A stretch of DNA of 64,000 nucleotides from the NCBI RefSeq assembly GCF_003337315.1, contig NZ_QPJV01000005.1, positions 1-64,000 of the forward strand. Direction: 5' to 3'. A model generated the notes under the pieces. It did not search any database, was not told where the DNA came from, and saw only the letters and a list, made by a program, of their open reading frames with translations. The stretch comes from Vagococcus fluvialis. Its GTDB lineage: Bacteria > Bacillota > Bacilli > Lactobacillales > Vagococcaceae. Within the stretch, counting starts at the first letter, position 1; every line of letters begins with the position of its first letter. The translations under genes and the position numbers were made by a program. Shown here one piece after another: positions 18,706 to 27,509 of this stretch.

Positions 18706-19830
18706 TTACTTTTTATCAACAATTTCAACTTCTTCTGTCTTTTTACCTGATTTACTTAATTGCACCATATCAAAGACATATACAAAAATTGTTTTACACA
18801 CCGCATAAAAAGGAACACCTAAAATCATTCCTAAAAGACCAGCTAAGTTTCCAGCAACAAGTAAGATAATGATAATTGTTAATGGATGGATATCTAGGCT
18901 TTTTCCAATGACATTTGGATAAATTATATTACCATCAATTTGTTGAACAATTAGAACAACGATACAAGCAAATACAGCTTTCCACGGATCAGCAAAAACT
19001 GTCACAATGACAGCAGGTGCTAAACCAATGTAAGGTCCAATATAAGGAATCATATTAGTAAGACCTGCAATCACTCCAAACAGAAAGGCATAATCTACAC
19101 CAATAATCATGTAACCTAAACTTGTTCCAACACCAACAAATAAACATTCAATCATTTGACCACTAATATATTTTTCAATGGTTTCACTCATTTTTTTAAG
19201 TAAATCAACCATTTCTCCTTTATGTTTTTCAGGGAAATATTTTTGAATCGCTGGAATCATTTTGTGCCCATCTTTTAACATATAAAATAGAATAAAAGGA
19301 ACTGTTACAATTAACATAACAATACCAGCTATTGAAGAAACAAATGAGCCTATGCTTGAGCTGACTCCGTTAATAGTGGTTTGAACAATATTACCAATAG
19401 AGATATTCCATTTATCTAAATACGATTGGAAATCAATATTTTGAAGCATTGGATGATGACTCATTTCATTAGCCCAACTTTCGACTTCCTTAATAAAAGT
19501 TGGAGCAGATTTTAATAATGCTGCAATTTGTTTAACCAAACTCGGTATAATTGAAGAAATAGATACGACAACAATACCGACTAATAATAGTAGAACAATT
19601 GTTGCGCCCCAAGTTTTACTCACACCTCTTTTTTCTAGAAACGTCACAATCGGTTTGAAACAGTAAAACAAAAATCCAGAAATTAAAATCGGTGAAAACA
19701 TTGTTGTGAACATTGTTCCTATTGGTTTAAAAATAAAACTAATCTGTGTACCTACTAAAATTAATGTGGCAATCACTAGTAATTCCACTGACCAAAACAT
19801 TAACTTTGAACGCTTAAATCTATCGAACAT
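18706..19830 (-). CDS. AI-2E family transporter (YdbI/YhhT-type permease)
   Basis: The 374-residue protein has about seven membrane segments and a long central soluble stretch. The conserved region LTNMIPYIGPYIGLAPA is followed by the VQQIDGNIIYPNVIGKSLDIHPLTI signature of the family (about 295-325). Members are annotated as AI-2 exporters but several act as sodium/proton antiporters or permeases of unknown substrate, so function is left open. GGAGG precedes the ATG. It diverges from the GNAT gene across a 134-base gap that has a promoter for each side. Confidence 0.88.
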   Translation of the reverse strand: MFDRFKRSKLMFWSVELLVIATLILVGTQISFIFKPIGTMFTTMFSPILISGFLFYCFKPIVTFLEKRGVSKTWGATIVLLLLVGIVVVSISSIIPSLVKQIAALLKSAPTFIKEVESWANEMSHHPMLQNIDFQSYLDKWNISIGNIVQTTINGVSSSIGSFVSSIAGIVMLIVTVPFILFYMLKDGHKMIPAIQKYFPEKHKGEMVDLLKKMSETIEKYISGQMIECLFVGVGTSLGYMIIGVDYAFLFGVIAGLTNMIPYIGPYIGLAPAVIVTVFADPWKAVFACIVVLIVQQIDGNIIYPNVIGKSLDIHPLTIIIILLVAGNLAGLLGMILGVPFYAVCKTIFVYVFDMVQLSKSGKKTEEVEIVDKK

Positions 19831-19868
19831 CTTATTCCTCCATATAATCTATTTTTAAATTCATACTT

Positions 19869-19897
19869 TTGTTAATCTAATTACACTATAGTATAAT
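19869..19897 (+). promoter_or_regulatory. SigA-type promoter of the GNAT-lipoprotein operon
   Basis: TTGTTA (19869-19874), a 17-base spacer and a perfect TATAAT (19892-19897) form a near-consensus promoter. The transcript would open with a hairpin (AAACTGGCAAA at 19900-19910, TTTGTCAGTTT at 19924-19934, one G-U pair). On the other strand TTGCCA-18-TGTAAT could serve the AI-2E gene. Confidence 0.7.
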
Positions 19898-19964
19898 ATA
19901 AACTGGCAAAAATTGCTTTTATATTTGTCAGTTTATCAACATTTTTGCAAAAGGAGTGTTTCAA

Positions 19965-20399
19965 ATGCTAACCATCAAAGAAACGACTGATTTATCATCA
20001 CAAACATATACAGATGCTTTAACCATACGTAAAGAAGTCTTTGTCACTGAACAACAAGTGCCTTTAGACCTAGAGATAGAAAACGAAGATGTTTGTATTC
20101 ACTTTGTTTTATATGATGACAATCAGGCTCAAGCAACTGTTAGACTATTTCCAAAAGAAAACGGCACATACAAAGTTCAACGAATGGCAGTATCTCTTGC
20201 CGCTAGAAAAAAAGGGTTTGGCCGTGAGATTATGGTATGTGCTGAAGAATTTGCCAAAAAGAACAACGGTAAAAGAATGATCTTAGGCGCACAAACTCAA
20301 GCTATTCCATTTTATGAAAGTTTAGGTTATACAGTTTTTGGAGAAGAATACTTAGATGCTGGCATTAAACATTTTGATATGGAAAAAGAGTTTAGGTAA
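19965..20399 (+). CDS. GNAT family N-acetyltransferase
   Basis: The 144-residue protein has the GNAT fold of the ElaA/YjcF-like group. It shows an N-terminal LTIRKEVFVTEQQVP stretch, VQRMAVSLAARKKGFGREIM as the acetyl-CoA binding loop (R-x-x-G-x-G type) and IPFYESLGYTVFGEEYLDAGIKHFDM at the end. The substrate is unknown; relatives acetylate small amines or protein N termini. The start is ATG at 19965, with AAAAGGAG 8 bases upstream; an in-frame GTG nine bases earlier is part of that ribosome site and is rejected. The lipoprotein gene follows after 19 bases. Confidence 0.85.
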   Translation: MLTIKETTDLSSQTYTDALTIRKEVFVTEQQVPLDLEIENEDVCIHFVLYDDNQAQATVRLFPKENGTYKVQRMAVSLAARKKGFGREIMVCAEEFAKKNNGKRMILGAQTQAIPFYESLGYTVFGEEYLDAGIKHFDMEKEFR

Positions 20400-20418
20400 A
20401 AAGAAAAGGAGAAAATAG

Positions 20419-21540
20419 ATGAAAAAAAGATTAGGGATGTTACTTGGAACAACTGCTGTTCTGTTTATGTTAACAGGTTGTGGAAAATCAGCTCAAGATG
20501 AGTTTGTTAGTTACATGGAGTCTCAAGTAAAACAAACTGAAGGAACTTATGACTTTAATGTTGCTATTAAAGAATTAGAACTACCTTCTTCACCAGAAAC
20601 AGCTGGAAACCCAATGGTAAGTATGATGGTTACTCAATTAAAAGATATGTCGATAACAGGTACAATGAAACAAAATACTAAAAAAGACAATGCTTTTGAG
20701 CTTGATATGAAAGTTAAAGCCTTAGGTATGGAAGTACCATTTAACATGATTGGTAATTACGGTAAGGAACCTAAAATGTATATGGCAACTGATATCATGG
20801 AATACATTATGGGTATTATGAGTTCTATGACTGGTATGGATATGACTGAGGGAACTGATTTTAGTCAATTAAAAGGTAAATATATAGATGTATTTGCAAT
20901 GGATGAAACAACTGATAAAGCTGCTTGGGCTGACATGGTTAAAGAAATGGAAGCTGCTCAAAAGAATCAAGAAAAATTAAACAAAAAATACATCGACTTT
21001 ATTAAAGGCTTAGATAAAAAATCATTCACTAAAAAAGATAATGTTATTAGTCATACATTTACTGAAAAAGAATTTACTAACTTAATCAAAACGTTAAGTG
21101 AAGATACTGAAACAGATATGAAAGATGTTCAAAATTTATTTAAAGATTTTGAAAAATTCAATGTTGAAATCAAAGTCGATACTAAAAAAGATAAAACAAC
21201 AGTTACTTTAGATATGGCTCCAAAAGCAGCTGATTCTGAAAATGCTGGTTTCTCTTCAATGGTTTTATTAGTTGAAACAACTTTAAAAGATAAAAAAGCT
21301 GACATTGTTCTTCCTAAAAAAGAAAACATCTTAACAAGTGAAGAAATGGAAAAGATATTCCCAAGTTCACCAACAGGAATAGGTACTACTGTTTCTGATG
21401 AGGATTTTGCGGCAATGAAGAGTGGCATCCAAAGCACTAAAGATGATATTGATGAAGCAACTAAAAAAGAACTATTAGAAACATATAAACCAGTTTTAAC
21501 TGAAGAACAATATAAAGAAATTGAAGATATTTTGAAATAA
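20419..21540 (+). CDS. Predicted lipoprotein of unknown function
   Basis: The 373-residue protein has a type II signal peptide with lipobox LTGC (Cys at 21 of MKKRLGMLLGTTAVLFMLTGC), so it should be lipid-anchored on the outer membrane face. The mature part is rich in Lys, Asp and Met, with alternating strand-like segments, and contains two helical, charged stretches (about 170-260). The overall look is of a LolA/LppX-like hydrophobic-cavity lipoprotein, but I recognise no family with confidence. The start is preceded by AAAAGGAG. It is the second gene of an operon with the GNAT gene and is closed by a strong terminator. Confidence 0.7.
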   Translation: MKKRLGMLLGTTAVLFMLTGCGKSAQDEFVSYMESQVKQTEGTYDFNVAIKELELPSSPETAGNPMVSMMVTQLKDMSITGTMKQNTKKDNAFELDMKVKALGMEVPFNMIGNYGKEPKMYMATDIMEYIMGIMSSMTGMDMTEGTDFSQLKGKYIDVFAMDETTDKAAWADMVKEMEAAQKNQEKLNKKYIDFIKGLDKKSFTKKDNVISHTFTEKEFTNLIKTLSEDTETDMKDVQNLFKDFEKFNVEIKVDTKKDKTTVTLDMAPKAADSENAGFSSMVLLVETTLKDKKADIVLPKKENILTSEEMEKIFPSSPTGIGTTVSDEDFAAMKSGIQSTKDDIDEATKKELLETYKPVLTEEQYKEIEDILK

Positions 21541-21550
21541 TCTTCTATTT

Positions 21551-21582
21551 GAAGCTAACTATTTTAGTTAGCTTCTTTTTTT
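21551..21582 (+). terminator. Terminator after the lipoprotein gene
   Basis: An 11-bp stem (GAAGCTAACTA / TAGTTAGCTTC, 21551-21575) is followed by seven T residues. Almost the same hairpin is used after galU at 26393-26421. Confidence 0.9.
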
Positions 21583-21654
21583 GTCTTATAGATATATTGA
21601 TTCATTTAATTTATACTTATCTTACAATAACAAATAGAAGGAAGGTTAATTCCA

Positions 21655-23637
21655 TTGATTATTGACGTTCAGAACAATACTTTTATAATCAATTTCGAAA
21701 CAGCTAATTTATCAGAAATAAAATTAGATAGTAAAAACGAAAAAATTTATACAATAGATAATAATCAACTAATCATTACAACTGATGATTTAAAATTTAT
21801 TACAGATAACCAAAAAGCTTTTGTTAGTATTTCCTATCTTAGCGATGAGGAATGGATTCCATTTAATATTGAAAATACAAAAATGGCATTTAAGACACGC
21901 ACAGAAATTATTGATAATGAAACCACCTATACATGCTATATAGGTGGTGATAAGAAACTTAAAATTTTCAATGAAGGCTTTATTTCTAATAAAACTATTC
22001 TTGAAGATATTATGCTCAACAAAATTGAAAAAATCAATGATTCACTAATTTTTGATCTTAATTTATCAACAAAATATTTCCAACCTACAGTTGTTAATCT
22101 TTTTTTGAGAGACAGAAAAACAAAAAAACAACTAATTGTATCTTCATCTGATATACAAGTTAATAATACTCAACTCATTCCAAATTCTTTTGCTATTACT
22201 TATGAAAGCCAAACTTCTTTTTCTGTAAATAATAAAGACATTTCTAATTTATTAAATTCTATCTATAACCCTGATGAACCTTTTTTTAATTGGATAGATT
22301 TTTATTATAATTTTGAAATTAAAGAGTATACTACCAGTACTTATGCTTTTAGAGTACCAACTAATTTTGTTAAATACTTAGGTGATCTATTTTTCGAAGA
22401 ACCAAAAAATACAACTTTTTTACTTAAACCTTTTGGAACTGACAATCATTTTTTTTCTTTAAATTATTACATTTATAAAACAAACGAACTAACATATTTT
22501 CTTAACAAATTAAAAAGTAATCATTTAAAAACTTCTAAATCACCTAACAAACTTACAATAATAATTGGTGAATATCATAATACAGCTAGAGACAATGGTT
22601 TAGCTTTTTTTAAATATCTTGTTAAACACTATAAAAATGAATTTAACATCTATTATGCTATTAAAGAAAACAGCAGTGACTTAAAGAATTTAACTAAATA
22701 TATAGATTATGTTAGATTTATCGGAAGCTACGAATATACAGATTGTTTTTTAGAGGCTGATGTTATTGTGCATAGTCATTCTTCTTATTATTTATGCCCA
22801 TTTTCAACCTATGAAGGACTAGAATTATTTAAAGATAAAACTTGTTACTTTATTCAACATGGCATTATCTTACAAAAGGATGTTAGACATCTTTATTATT
22901 TTGATAATAATAAATTTCTTAATTACTTTATAACCTCTTCAAAAAGAGAATCTAATTTAATTGAAACTGAATATGCTTTTTCAAGTAATTATATTTTAGA
23001 ATATGGTTTACCCAGATTTGATAATTTATTTACTTGGAAACAACGTCTTAAAAAAATAAATTTATTCGACAAAAATAAACACTTTTTCGCATTTTTTACT
23101 TGGCGAATTAAATTAAATGATTTAACTACTGAAGAATTCAGCAAAACTGAATATTACCAAAATATTATGAAATTAATTAATGATTCTTTTTGGAATGATA
23201 ATCAACAACTAACACTAACGCTTAGATTACACTCTAATCTTGAAAAATACATTCACTTATTCTCAACTAATAATAAGAATGTTTTTATTTCTACTGAGGA
23301 TGATGTAAAAAGTATTCAAAATTATATAATCGATTCTGATGTGATGATTACTGATTATTCAAGTGCTGCTTTAGATTTTGCAATCATGAGTAAACCTGTT
23401 ATCTACTATCTAGGTTTGGCTGAGAACAAAAACGAAGATGAATCATATCAAAAATATTTACCTGGTGAAATTATCGAATCCTATGATAAACTAATTAACT
23501 CAATGAAATTATTATCTAATCAAAGAAAAAATCAAACAAAATTTGAGGATAAATTAGATGATATCTACTCCCACAGAGATAATAAAGCTAGTTATCGTTT
23601 AGTTGAACATATTAAAAAAAATACAAAAAGAAGCTAG
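21655..23637 (+). CDS. CDP-glycerol glycerophosphotransferase family protein (TagF-like)
   Basis: The 660-residue protein has a beta-rich N-terminal region (about 1-270) of unknown function. A Glyphos_transf domain (about 290-650) follows: GEYHNTARDNGLAFF, a YFIQHGI motif near 400 (the catalytic-type His) and VMITDYSSAALDFA near 565, as in TagF and TarL. It should transfer glycerol- or ribitol-phosphate from a CDP donor to a wall polymer. The start is a TTG at 21655, with AAGGAAGG nine bases upstream; no in-frame ATG occurs until well inside. It stands alone between two terminators, with TagD (37702) elsewhere in the window as a possible source of CDP-glycerol. Confidence 0.85.
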   Translation: MIIDVQNNTFIINFETANLSEIKLDSKNEKIYTIDNNQLIITTDDLKFITDNQKAFVSISYLSDEEWIPFNIENTKMAFKTRTEIIDNETTYTCYIGGDKKLKIFNEGFISNKTILEDIMLNKIEKINDSLIFDLNLSTKYFQPTVVNLFLRDRKTKKQLIVSSSDIQVNNTQLIPNSFAITYESQTSFSVNNKDISNLLNSIYNPDEPFFNWIDFYYNFEIKEYTTSTYAFRVPTNFVKYLGDLFFEEPKNTTFLLKPFGTDNHFFSLNYYIYKTNELTYFLNKLKSNHLKTSKSPNKLTIIIGEYHNTARDNGLAFFKYLVKHYKNEFNIYYAIKENSSDLKNLTKYIDYVRFIGSYEYTDCFLEADVIVHSHSSYYLCPFSTYEGLELFKDKTCYFIQHGIILQKDVRHLYYFDNNKFLNYFITSSKRESNLIETEYAFSSNYILEYGLPRFDNLFTWKQRLKKINLFDKNKHFFAFFTWRIKLNDLTTEEFSKTEYYQNIMKLINDSFWNDNQQLTLTLRLHSNLEKYIHLFSTNNKNVFISTEDDVKSIQNYIIDSDVMITDYSSAALDFAIMSKPVIYYLGLAENKNEDESYQKYLPGEIIESYDKLINSMKLLSNQRKNQTKFEDKLDDIYSHRDNKASYRLVEHIKKNTKRS

Positions 23638-23656
23638 ATTTCTCTAGCTTCTTTTT
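23625..23656. terminator. Bidirectional terminator between convergent genes
   Basis: A perfect 14-bp stem (AAAAAGAAGCTAGA / TCTAGCTTCTTTTT) with loop TTTC lies between the TagF-like gene on the plus strand and the DUF402 gene on the minus strand. Both sides have T tracts. Confidence 0.9.
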
Positions 23657-23688
23657 ATTATTTTTGTACATGCACGACCTGATAAATA

Positions 23689-24225
23689 TTACTGTCTTCT
23701 TGATAATTGTTGATAACGCTCATGCCAGACTTTAATATACTCATCTGAAAAAGGACCTTTTTCATTGTTGATCCAATCCACCAATATTTTGACATTTTCC
23801 TTCAATACAAAATCAATCTCATCTGGATAGTTCATCTGTTTACTGTGAGCTTCATACTCATCTACATCAAGCAGACGTTTTTCCCCATCAGGAAAAACTT
23901 TGATATCCAAATCATAATCGATGTATTTTAGTGCCTCTTCATCTAAAACATAAGGTGAAGCCAGATTACAATAATAAGAAACGCCCTTATCGCGAATCAT
24001 TGCAATTATATTGAACCAATATTTTGTATGAAAATACAAAATTGCTGGTTCTCGCGTCACCCAACGTCTACCATCGGATTCAGTCACTAGAGTGTGATCA
24101 TTCATACCGATAATCGAGCATTCACTGGTTTTTAAAACCATTGTGTCACGCCAAGTTCGATGTAAACTACCGTCATGCTTGTAACTTTGGATTGTTATAA
24201 ACTCTCCTTCTTTAGGTACACGCAT
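23689..24225 (-). CDS. ntdp: DUF402 nucleoside tri-/diphosphate phosphatase
   Basis: The 178-residue protein matches the Gram-positive DUF402 group (the S. aureus and B. subtilis nucleoside tri- and diphosphate phosphatase, YgaC type). It begins [34 protein letters not shown] and [26 protein letters not shown] hold the acidic metal-binding residues. The usual length is about 180. It would hydrolyse NTPs and NDPs in the cytoplasm and affects virulence in related cocci. The gene has its own extended -10 promoter and a GC-rich leader hairpin (24246-24262). Confidence 0.88.
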   Translation of the reverse strand: MRVPKEGEFITIQSYKHDGSLHRTWRDTMVLKTSECSIIGMNDHTLVTESDGRRWVTREPAILYFHTKYWFNIIAMIRDKGVSYYCNLASPYVLDEEALKYIDYDLDIKVFPDGEKRLLDVDEYEAHSKQMNYPDEIDFVLKENVKILVDWINNEKGPFSDEYIKVWHERYQQLSRRQ

Positions 24226-24245
24226 TTCTTGTTACCCTACTTTCT

Positions 24246-24268
24246 TTGGCGGTTTTCGCCAATTTTTT
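24246..24268 (+). other. GC-rich hairpin in the leader of the DUF402 gene
   Basis: TTGGCG and CGCCAA pair around loop GTTTT, followed by six T on the plus strand. On the plus strand it looks like a terminator, but no plus-strand gene ends here; on the minus strand it is a stem-loop just before the DUF402 ribosome site. Confidence 0.35.
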
Positions 24269-24301
24269 CGCTAGGGTGTTCATTACACCAATATCACAAT
24301 T

Positions 24302-24310
24302 ATTATAGCA
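24302..24310 (-). promoter_or_regulatory. Extended -10 promoter of the DUF402 gene
   Basis: TGCTATAAT on the minus strand is a perfect extended -10, with only a poor -35 (TGATAA) at 17 bases. It lies just downstream of the mutY end, giving the phosphatase gene its own transcript. Confidence 0.5.
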
Positions 24311-24330
24311 TAACTAAATCAAGATTATCA

Positions 24331-25527
24331 CTATTTATTTCTTAAATCCTCTAATATACTAACCATCTTTTGTTGGGGTTTGGGAAAGACATATGAATCA
24401 AAGTTATCAGGATGTACCCACTCCTGTTTTTCACTTAACTTAATGTCACTATCTGTCTTTAAAAATCCATGTGCTAAAAGAATATGCCATCTTCTATGAC
24501 TAAAAACATGTTTAACTTCTCCAAGGGGTTGCTTTTGCCACACAACATCTAGATTTTTTTGCTCTAAATGTTCAATAAACAAATCATCAATCGGACTATA
24601 TCCTTCTGCTACAAAATCAAAAAGTGTTGGCTCTTTATTATCCTCTAAATAAGCTTGCCATTCTTTTTCCATAGCAGTGTAATTTTTTTTATCAGTTTCT
24701 ATTAGAGGATAAGTCCACATATTAGCAAGTAAACCATCAGCTGGCCTTTTTTCTAATAAATACTCACCTAATTCATTTTTAATAGCTAGGCCGACATAAT
24801 ACAAAGGAACTGTTTTAATTTTTTTCTTTTTAACAGGAAAGTCTTCCATACGGCCTTGTTTATGTGCTTCGTACAAATCTTTTAATGGATCAATCTCAAT
24901 TTTAGGTGAGGTTGGTGTACAGATTGTCGCACCTAAATCCATCAGAGCTTGATTAAAATCTCCTGGTCTTTCTTGAGAAATTGTTTCTCTCACTTTTTGT
25001 TCAAAGATTTTTCTTGATTTTGGATCAGCAATATCATCTTCAATACAAAATAAACGACTATAAACTCGCATGACATTGCCATCAACTGCCGGCTCCGGTA
25101 AATCAAAAGCAATACTAGCTATGGCTCCAGCTGTATAAGGTCCAATACCTTTTAGGCTCAAAATATCTTTTATATCTCGCGGCATCTCACCATTAAATTT
25201 TTCTACCATAGTTTGAGCAGCGTGTTGCATGTTTCTAACTCTTGAGTAATACCCTAAGCCTTCCCAAGCTTTAAGCAACTTATCTTCTGGCGCTTCAGCT
25301 AGATCTTTAATAGTAGGAAACCACTCTAAAAAGCGGTGGAAATACGGTATTACTGTTATAACTTGCGTTTGTTGGAGCATAATTTCTGATACCCAAATGC
25401 GATACGGATCTTTATTTTCTCGCCACGGTAATAATCTTTTTTCTTGATCATACCAAGCTAAAAGTTTGTCTTGCATCTCTTTTACTTGTTCCTGATTCCA
25501 TTCAATTGGTTGATTATTAATTGTCAT
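24331..25527 (-). CDS. mutY: A/G-specific adenine DNA glycosylase without the [4Fe-4S] ligands
   Basis: MutY removes adenine mispaired with 8-oxoguanine. The 398-residue protein has LLPWR, WVSEIMLQQTQV with catalytic Glu48, the helix-hairpin-helix LKGIGPYTAGAIAS and PAVDGNVMR with Asp149. A C-terminal NUDIX-like 8-oxoG recognition domain (about 240-395) is present. The cluster loop, normally C-x6-C-x2-C-x5-C, reads as Cys203, Ile210, Asp213 and Tyr219, so three of four ligands are gone while the flanking ALMDLGATICTPTSPK is intact. Such clusterless MutY forms are known in some lactic acid bacteria. The start overlaps the recX stop by 11 bases, implying coupling. Confidence 0.93.
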   Translation of the reverse strand: MTINNQPIEWNQEQVKEMQDKLLAWYDQEKRLLPWRENKDPYRIWVSEIMLQQTQVITVIPYFHRFLEWFPTIKDLAEAPEDKLLKAWEGLGYYSRVRNMQHAAQTMVEKFNGEMPRDIKDILSLKGIGPYTAGAIASIAFDLPEPAVDGNVMRVYSRLFCIEDDIADPKSRKIFEQKVRETISQERPGDFNQALMDLGATICTPTSPKIEIDPLKDLYEAHKQGRMEDFPVKKKKIKTVPLYYVGLAIKNELGEYLLEKRPADGLLANMWTYPLIETDKKNYTAMEKEWQAYLEDNKEPTLFDFVAEGYSPIDDLFIEHLEQKNLDVVWQKQPLGEVKHVFSHRRWHILLAHGFLKTDSDIKLSEKQEWVHPDNFDSYVFPKPQQKMVSILEDLRNK

Positions 25528-26317
25528 CTTCCATCTCTTTCTCTTCTATGTAGCGATTTATATTATCAAAATCAAAACCTTTTTGAAATAAAGATTGTTT
25601 GATTTTCTGATTTCGTTTTGACCTATCTAGTCTCCCGTGCTTACGCCAAAGTTTATCTCCCTGAGCTACAAGTAAGTCATATTCCTCGTCCTCATCTTTT
25701 TCTATCTCTAAATCAGACATAACGATATTAATGACATCTCCACTGTAACCCTTTGTAAAAAGATGTTGTCTCACCTTTTGAATTTGTTCTTTATGGCTTT
25801 TACTTTGATATTTTCTTAACGCTTTTTCTGCTAACCTTTTAGCCGCTTCTTCTTGATCGTCAAAAACAAACAACTCCAAAGCCTTAGAAATATTCTCCTC
25901 CGAAATACCTTTTTTAAATAAACTTTGTTTGATTTGTTGAGGTCCCTTATCTTGTGTTTTCATAACAGTCCTAACATAACTCTCAGCAAAGACTAAGTCA
26001 TCTAACAAGCTCAAATCTTTTAATTTATTGATAACGTAAGTAATACCCTCACCTGAAATTTCTTTTTTCTTCAATTGATCTTTGATTTCTTTTTCAGAAC
26101 GTAATTGGAAATTTAAAAAAGACAAAGCAATCTGATAACCAATATCCATCTCTGCTTCTTTTCTGATTTTTTCTAGAGACTCATCAGTAATTTCCTCACC
26201 CTTTAGTAAACGGTGACGTACTAAAGTATCTTCTGACACACTGATTTTTTTGCCACTCTCAGTTGTTAAAGTATACTGATTATTTTTTAATTTACGAATT
26301 GATTTGATAATTTCCAT
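25517..26317 (-). CDS. recX: Regulatory protein RecX
   Basis: The 266-residue protein is a helical-repeat inhibitor or modulator of RecA. SVSEDTLVRHRLLKG, ALSFLNFQLRSEKEIKDQL and LDDLVFAESYVRTVM (about 95-115) match the RecX three-helix repeats. Further repeats contain KGPQQIKQSLFKKGI and a similar NQKIKQSLFQKGF near the C-terminus, typical of the long Gram-positive form. It is transcribed ahead of mutY and the genes overlap by 11 bases, so recombination control and oxidised-base repair are expressed together. Confidence 0.92.
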   Translation of the reverse strand: MEIIKSIRKLKNNQYTLTTESGKKISVSEDTLVRHRLLKGEEITDESLEKIRKEAEMDIGYQIALSFLNFQLRSEKEIKDQLKKKEISGEGITYVINKLKDLSLLDDLVFAESYVRTVMKTQDKGPQQIKQSLFKKGISEENISKALELFVFDDQEEAAKRLAEKALRKYQSKSHKEQIQKVRQHLFTKGYSGDVINIVMSDLEIEKDEDEEYDLLVAQGDKLWRKHGRLDRSKRNQKIKQSLFQKGFDFDNINRYIEEKEMEDDN

Positions 26318-26392
26318 ACCTATTCACCCTCTACTTTTAAATCGTCTTAACTATATCATAATATAGAAATATCTTCTAAGAACATACATAAA

Positions 26393-26421
26393 AAGAAGCT
26401 AACCTTTTTAGTTAGCTTCTT
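26393..26421 (-). terminator. Terminator after galU
   Basis: An 11-bp stem (AAGAAGCTAAC / GTTAGCTTCTT) is followed on the minus strand by TTTTTATG, directly after the stop at 26428. Confidence 0.85.
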
Positions 26422-26427
26422 AAAAAT

Positions 26428-27336
26428 TTATTTCTCTTTTTTAGCTTCTTTTTTCTCATCTTTACGGATTTCATCACTTAAATCTAAAATTAATTGTCTC
26501 ATATCATCTTTGATTTGTGGATGTTTTAAGCTATACTCAATACTTGTTTTCATGAAGCCAAATTTGTCTCCAACATCATATCTAGTACCAGTAAATTTAT
26601 GAGCAAAAACGCGTTGTGTTTTATTTAAAGTATCAATGGCATCTGTTAACTGGATTTCATTTCCTGCTCCTGGTTTTTGGTTTTCTAAAATACCAAAAAT
26701 TTCAGGAGTTAATAGATAACGACCAATAATAGCCATATCACTTGGCGCATCTTCAACTTTTGGTTTTTCAACAAAGTTATTCACATGGTAAAGATTTTTT
26801 TCAACTTCTTTACCAGGATTGATGATACCATATTTATCAACTTCTTCGTGAGGAACATCCATCACAGCAATAGTTGAAGCATGAGTGCTTTCATAGTTAT
26901 TAATTAATTGTTTTGATAATGGCACAGTGTCTTCCATTAAATCATCACCCAGCATAACCACAAATGGTTCATTCCCAACAAATGATTTAGCTTGAAGTAC
27001 AGCATGCCCTAATCCAAGTGGATGTGATTGACGGATAAAGTGTAAGTTTAACCCAGTTGTTTCTGTCACTAGTTTTAATAAATCATCCTTACCTTTTTCT
27101 TTTAAGTTCATCTCTAACTCAAGATTTGAATCAAAATGATCTTCAATCGGGCGTTTGGCTTTTCCAGTTACGATTAAGATGTCTTCAATTCCTGAAGCAA
27201 TCGCCTCTTCCACAATAAATTGAATTGTTGGTTTATCCACAATTGGTAACATCTCTTTAGCCATAGCCTTTGTAGCTGGTAAGAATCTCGTTCCAAGTCC
27301 TGCTGCGGGGATAACTGCTTTTCTTACTTTTTGCAT
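26428..27336 (-). CDS. galU: UTP-glucose-1-phosphate uridylyltransferase
   Basis: The enzyme makes UDP-glucose from UTP and glucose-1-phosphate, the precursor for glycolipid anchors, wall glycosylation and, in this window, UDP-glucuronate via the dehydrogenase at 46181. The 302-residue protein begins [33 protein letters not shown] (nucleotide-binding loop, described by residues 4-37). It also has [20 protein letters not shown] and FVEKPK. The length fits the family. GGAGAT precedes the start. It is a single-gene unit with its own promoter and terminator. Confidence 0.96.
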   Translation of the reverse strand: MQKVRKAVIPAAGLGTRFLPATKAMAKEMLPIVDKPTIQFIVEEAIASGIEDILIVTGKAKRPIEDHFDSNLELEMNLKEKGKDDLLKLVTETTGLNLHFIRQSHPLGLGHAVLQAKSFVGNEPFVVMLGDDLMEDTVPLSKQLINNYESTHASTIAVMDVPHEEVDKYGIINPGKEVEKNLYHVNNFVEKPKVEDAPSDMAIIGRYLLTPEIFGILENQKPGAGNEIQLTDAIDTLNKTQRVFAHKFTGTRYDVGDKFGFMKTSIEYSLKHPQIKDDMRQLILDLSDEIRKDEKKEAKKEK

Positions 27337-27385
27337 TTTAAATCTCCTATTTCATTATATATTTTTTTCAAAGTTTAAAATTAAT

Positions 27386-27424
27386 TACACTATATAGTGT
27401 ACCATATTAAGAATATTTTGATAA
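27386..27424 (-). promoter_or_regulatory. galU promoter with overlapping 16-bp palindrome
   Basis: On the minus strand -35 TTATCA (27419-27424), a 17-base spacer and the extended -10 TGGTACACT (-10 at 27396-27401) form a promoter. The -10 is the left half of a perfect palindrome, TACACTATATAGTGTA (27386-27401), which would place a dimeric repressor over the start site. Confidence 0.5.
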
Positions 27425-27475
27425 GTTAAGTTCAATTTAGCTATTTAAGAAATAGTTATTTGATTTGATAGCAAA

Positions 27476-27506
27476 AAAACAACAATCTTTTTTTGATTGT
27501 TGTTTT
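27476..27506 (-). terminator. Terminator closing the WxL operon
   Basis: A 12-bp stem (AAAACAACAATC / GATTGTTGTTTT) around a seven-base loop follows the stop at 27510 and runs into T residues on the minus strand. Confidence 0.85.
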
Positions 27507-27509
27507 AAT

